Of a stretch of 6,915 nt of DNA, positions 5,972-6,915 are shown one piece after another. The position numbers and the translations under genes are program-made. The stretch is taken from the NCBI GenBank assembly GCA_002407935.1, contig DHPU01000049.1, positions 31,050 to 37,964 on the forward strand, written 5' to 3'. The stretch is from Peptococcaceae bacterium UBA5356. Its GTDB lineage: Bacteria > Bacillota > Peptococcia > DRI-13 > DTU073. Each line of letters begins with the position of its first letter. The first letter of the stretch is position 1. The notes under the pieces were generated by a model that saw only the letters and a list, made by a program, of their open reading frames with translations, was not told where the DNA came from and made no database searches.

Positions 5972-5990
5972 GATTTTTAAGAAGAAAAGA

Positions 5991-6915
5991 ATCCAGGGTA
6001 AGTTGTAAAATGAATTGCCCAAACATAAGAAAATAGAGTGACTCACGTCAGAACCTCTGATAATGTATAAGTGACCAAACCTAAACATTTAGAGGAGGAA
6101 CCGACATGAGTCTACCTAATAATAACACGAAGCAAAGAAGTTTTAAACACCTAAGTGAAAGAGAACGCTACCAAATCGAAATATTACTAAAGGATAGAAA
6201 GAAACCAAAGGAGATAGCCTCAATACTGGGAAGACATAGACGCACCATAGAACGTGAAATTATCCGAGGAACAGTTAGACTGCTCAATAGTAACTTAACC
6301 TATTCAGAACAATATTGTGCCGATGTAGGGCATAGTAAGTATGAGCAGGCGGCATCTAATAAAGGGGCAGGGCTGAAGATAGGTCACGACCATAAACTAG
6401 CTAATCATATAAAAAAAAGAATAATCAAGGATAAGTATTCTCTAGATGCAGTAATAGGAGAAATGCAGGCAAAGGGCTTGCAATTTGATACTACCATCTG
6501 TACAAAAACGCTTTACAGTTATATAGACAAAGGAGTATTTGCCAATATAAGCAATAAAGATCTACCGATAAAGCGTGATAGGAAAAAGCGCCAGTACCAA
6601 AAAGTCCGAATAGCCCAGAAAAACTTAAGAGGGACCGGTATTGAAGAACGGCCAGAACATATAGAAAACCGGAAAGAATATGGCCATTGGGAAATGGATT
6701 GTGTTGTAGGTAAACAGGGTGGAAGTGGGGCGACCTTGTTGGTGCTAACGGAGCGAAGTCGCAGGCAAGAAATAATCCGTAAAATGCCCGATAAGACACA
6801 AGCCTCAGTAAAAAAAGAACTTGATAAATTAGAACGAAAGTACGGCAAGAATTTTTCAAAGTACTTCAAAATATTCACAGTAGATAATGGCCCTGAATTT
6901 TTAAACAGTACTGAG
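5991..6915 (+). mobile_element. IS30-family insertion sequence, left part (runs off the window)
   Basis: The element is defined by its IS30-type transposase gene. The left boundary is not resolved: about 100 bases of non-coding DNA precede the gene, and a sequence beginning near 5991-5996 (GGGTAAGTTGT...) is a plausible terminal inverted repeat. The matching right end lies beyond the window. The leader contains small inverted repeats, TGAC-TCAC-GTCA (6039-6050) and CTAAA-CA-TTTAG (6081-6092), the latter ending at the ribosome binding site. Confidence 0.6.
6106..6915 (+). CDS. IS30-family transposase, 5' part (3' end outside window)
   Basis: From the ATG at 6106, seven bases after AGAGGAGG (6091-6098), the frame is open for 270 codons to the window edge. 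IS30 transposases are usually about 310-350 residues, so some 40-80 are missing. The N-terminal helix-turn-helix region contains 'LSERERYQIEILL' (16-28) and 'KEIASILGRHRRTIEREIIRG' (35-55), the hallmark of the family. The catalytic DDE domain begins at about residue 190: 'HWEMDCVVG' holds the first Asp (D198) and 'FTVDNGPEF' the second (D260). The third catalytic residue, a Glu, should lie about 33 residues later, outside the window. There is no stop or frameshift in the visible part, so the gene may be functional. It is transcribed away from the MFS gene, whose candidate promoter lies just to its left. Confidence 0.92.
   Translation, partial: MSLPNNNTKQRSFKHLSERERYQIEILLKDRKKPKEIASILGRHRRTIEREIIRGTVRLLNSNLTYSEQYCADVGHSKYEQAASNKGAGLKIGHDHKLANHIKKRIIKDKYSLDAVIGEMQAKGLQFDTTICTKTLYSYIDKGVFANISNKDLPIKRDRKKRQYQKVRIAQKNLRGTGIEERPEHIENRKEYGHWEMDCVVGKQGGSGATLLVLTERSRRQEIIRKMPDKTQASVKKELDKLERKYGKNFSKYFKIFTVDNGPEFLNSTE

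Noticed and set aside
6491..6878. Two overlapping minus-strand open frames at the right end
   Set aside because: They are shadows of the IS30 transposase, whose plus-strand frame carries the HTH and DDE motifs.

Overview
The window looks like a piece of a low-GC Firmicute genome, most likely a member of the Clostridia. The supporting signs are strong AGGAGG-type ribosome binding sites, consensus TTGACA promoters, a BlaI/M56 regulatory pair with a Clostridia-style M23 sensor, and IS21- and IS30-type transposase genes. The genus cannot be fixed from the sequence. The region is an accessory mosaic: two regulatory/transport modules on opposite strands, separated and flanked by mobile-element DNA.

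Plus-strand left half (1-3471). The window opens inside an FtsX-type ABC transporter permease that ends at 825. A consensus promoter follows, covered by two near-identical 13-bp BlaI-type operators. It drives a BlaI/MecI-family repressor (1076-1462), translationally coupled by an ATGA overlap to a membrane protein (1459-3090). That protein joins an M56 (BlaR1-type) zinc-protease domain to an extracellular M23 (LytM-like) peptidase domain in place of the beta-lactam-binding sensor of classical BlaR1. The M23 domain keeps its zinc ligands but has Val where the catalytic His of the usual YxHL motif is expected, which suggests a binding or sensing role. A small sigma-70 region-4-like protein starts 27 bases further on, probably in the same operon. 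By family analogy the membrane protein would sense a cell-wall signal outside, the M56 domain would act inside to relieve BlaI repression, and the small HTH protein could be a further output. This is inference.

Middle (about 3398-3960). The 3' end of the sigma-like gene runs into an antisense remnant of an IS21-family istA gene (3398-3628, minus strand), so its last ~20 residues are transposon-derived. An AT-rich stretch beyond carries three imperfect GGGGTGCTT repeats, possibly the remains of IS21 end repeats. A strong hairpin at 3906-3938 closes the region.

Minus-strand right half (3974-5970). A 12-TM MFS transporter (4633-5814) is followed in the same direction by a MarR-family regulator (3974-4456). 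Each has candidate promoter elements overlapped by inverted repeats, and the MFS gene has a clear intrinsic terminator. The arrangement resembles a MarR-controlled drug-efflux unit.

Right end (about 5990-6915). An IS30-family transposase on the plus strand begins at 6106 and runs off the window. It lies just upstream of the MFS promoter and is transcribed away from it.
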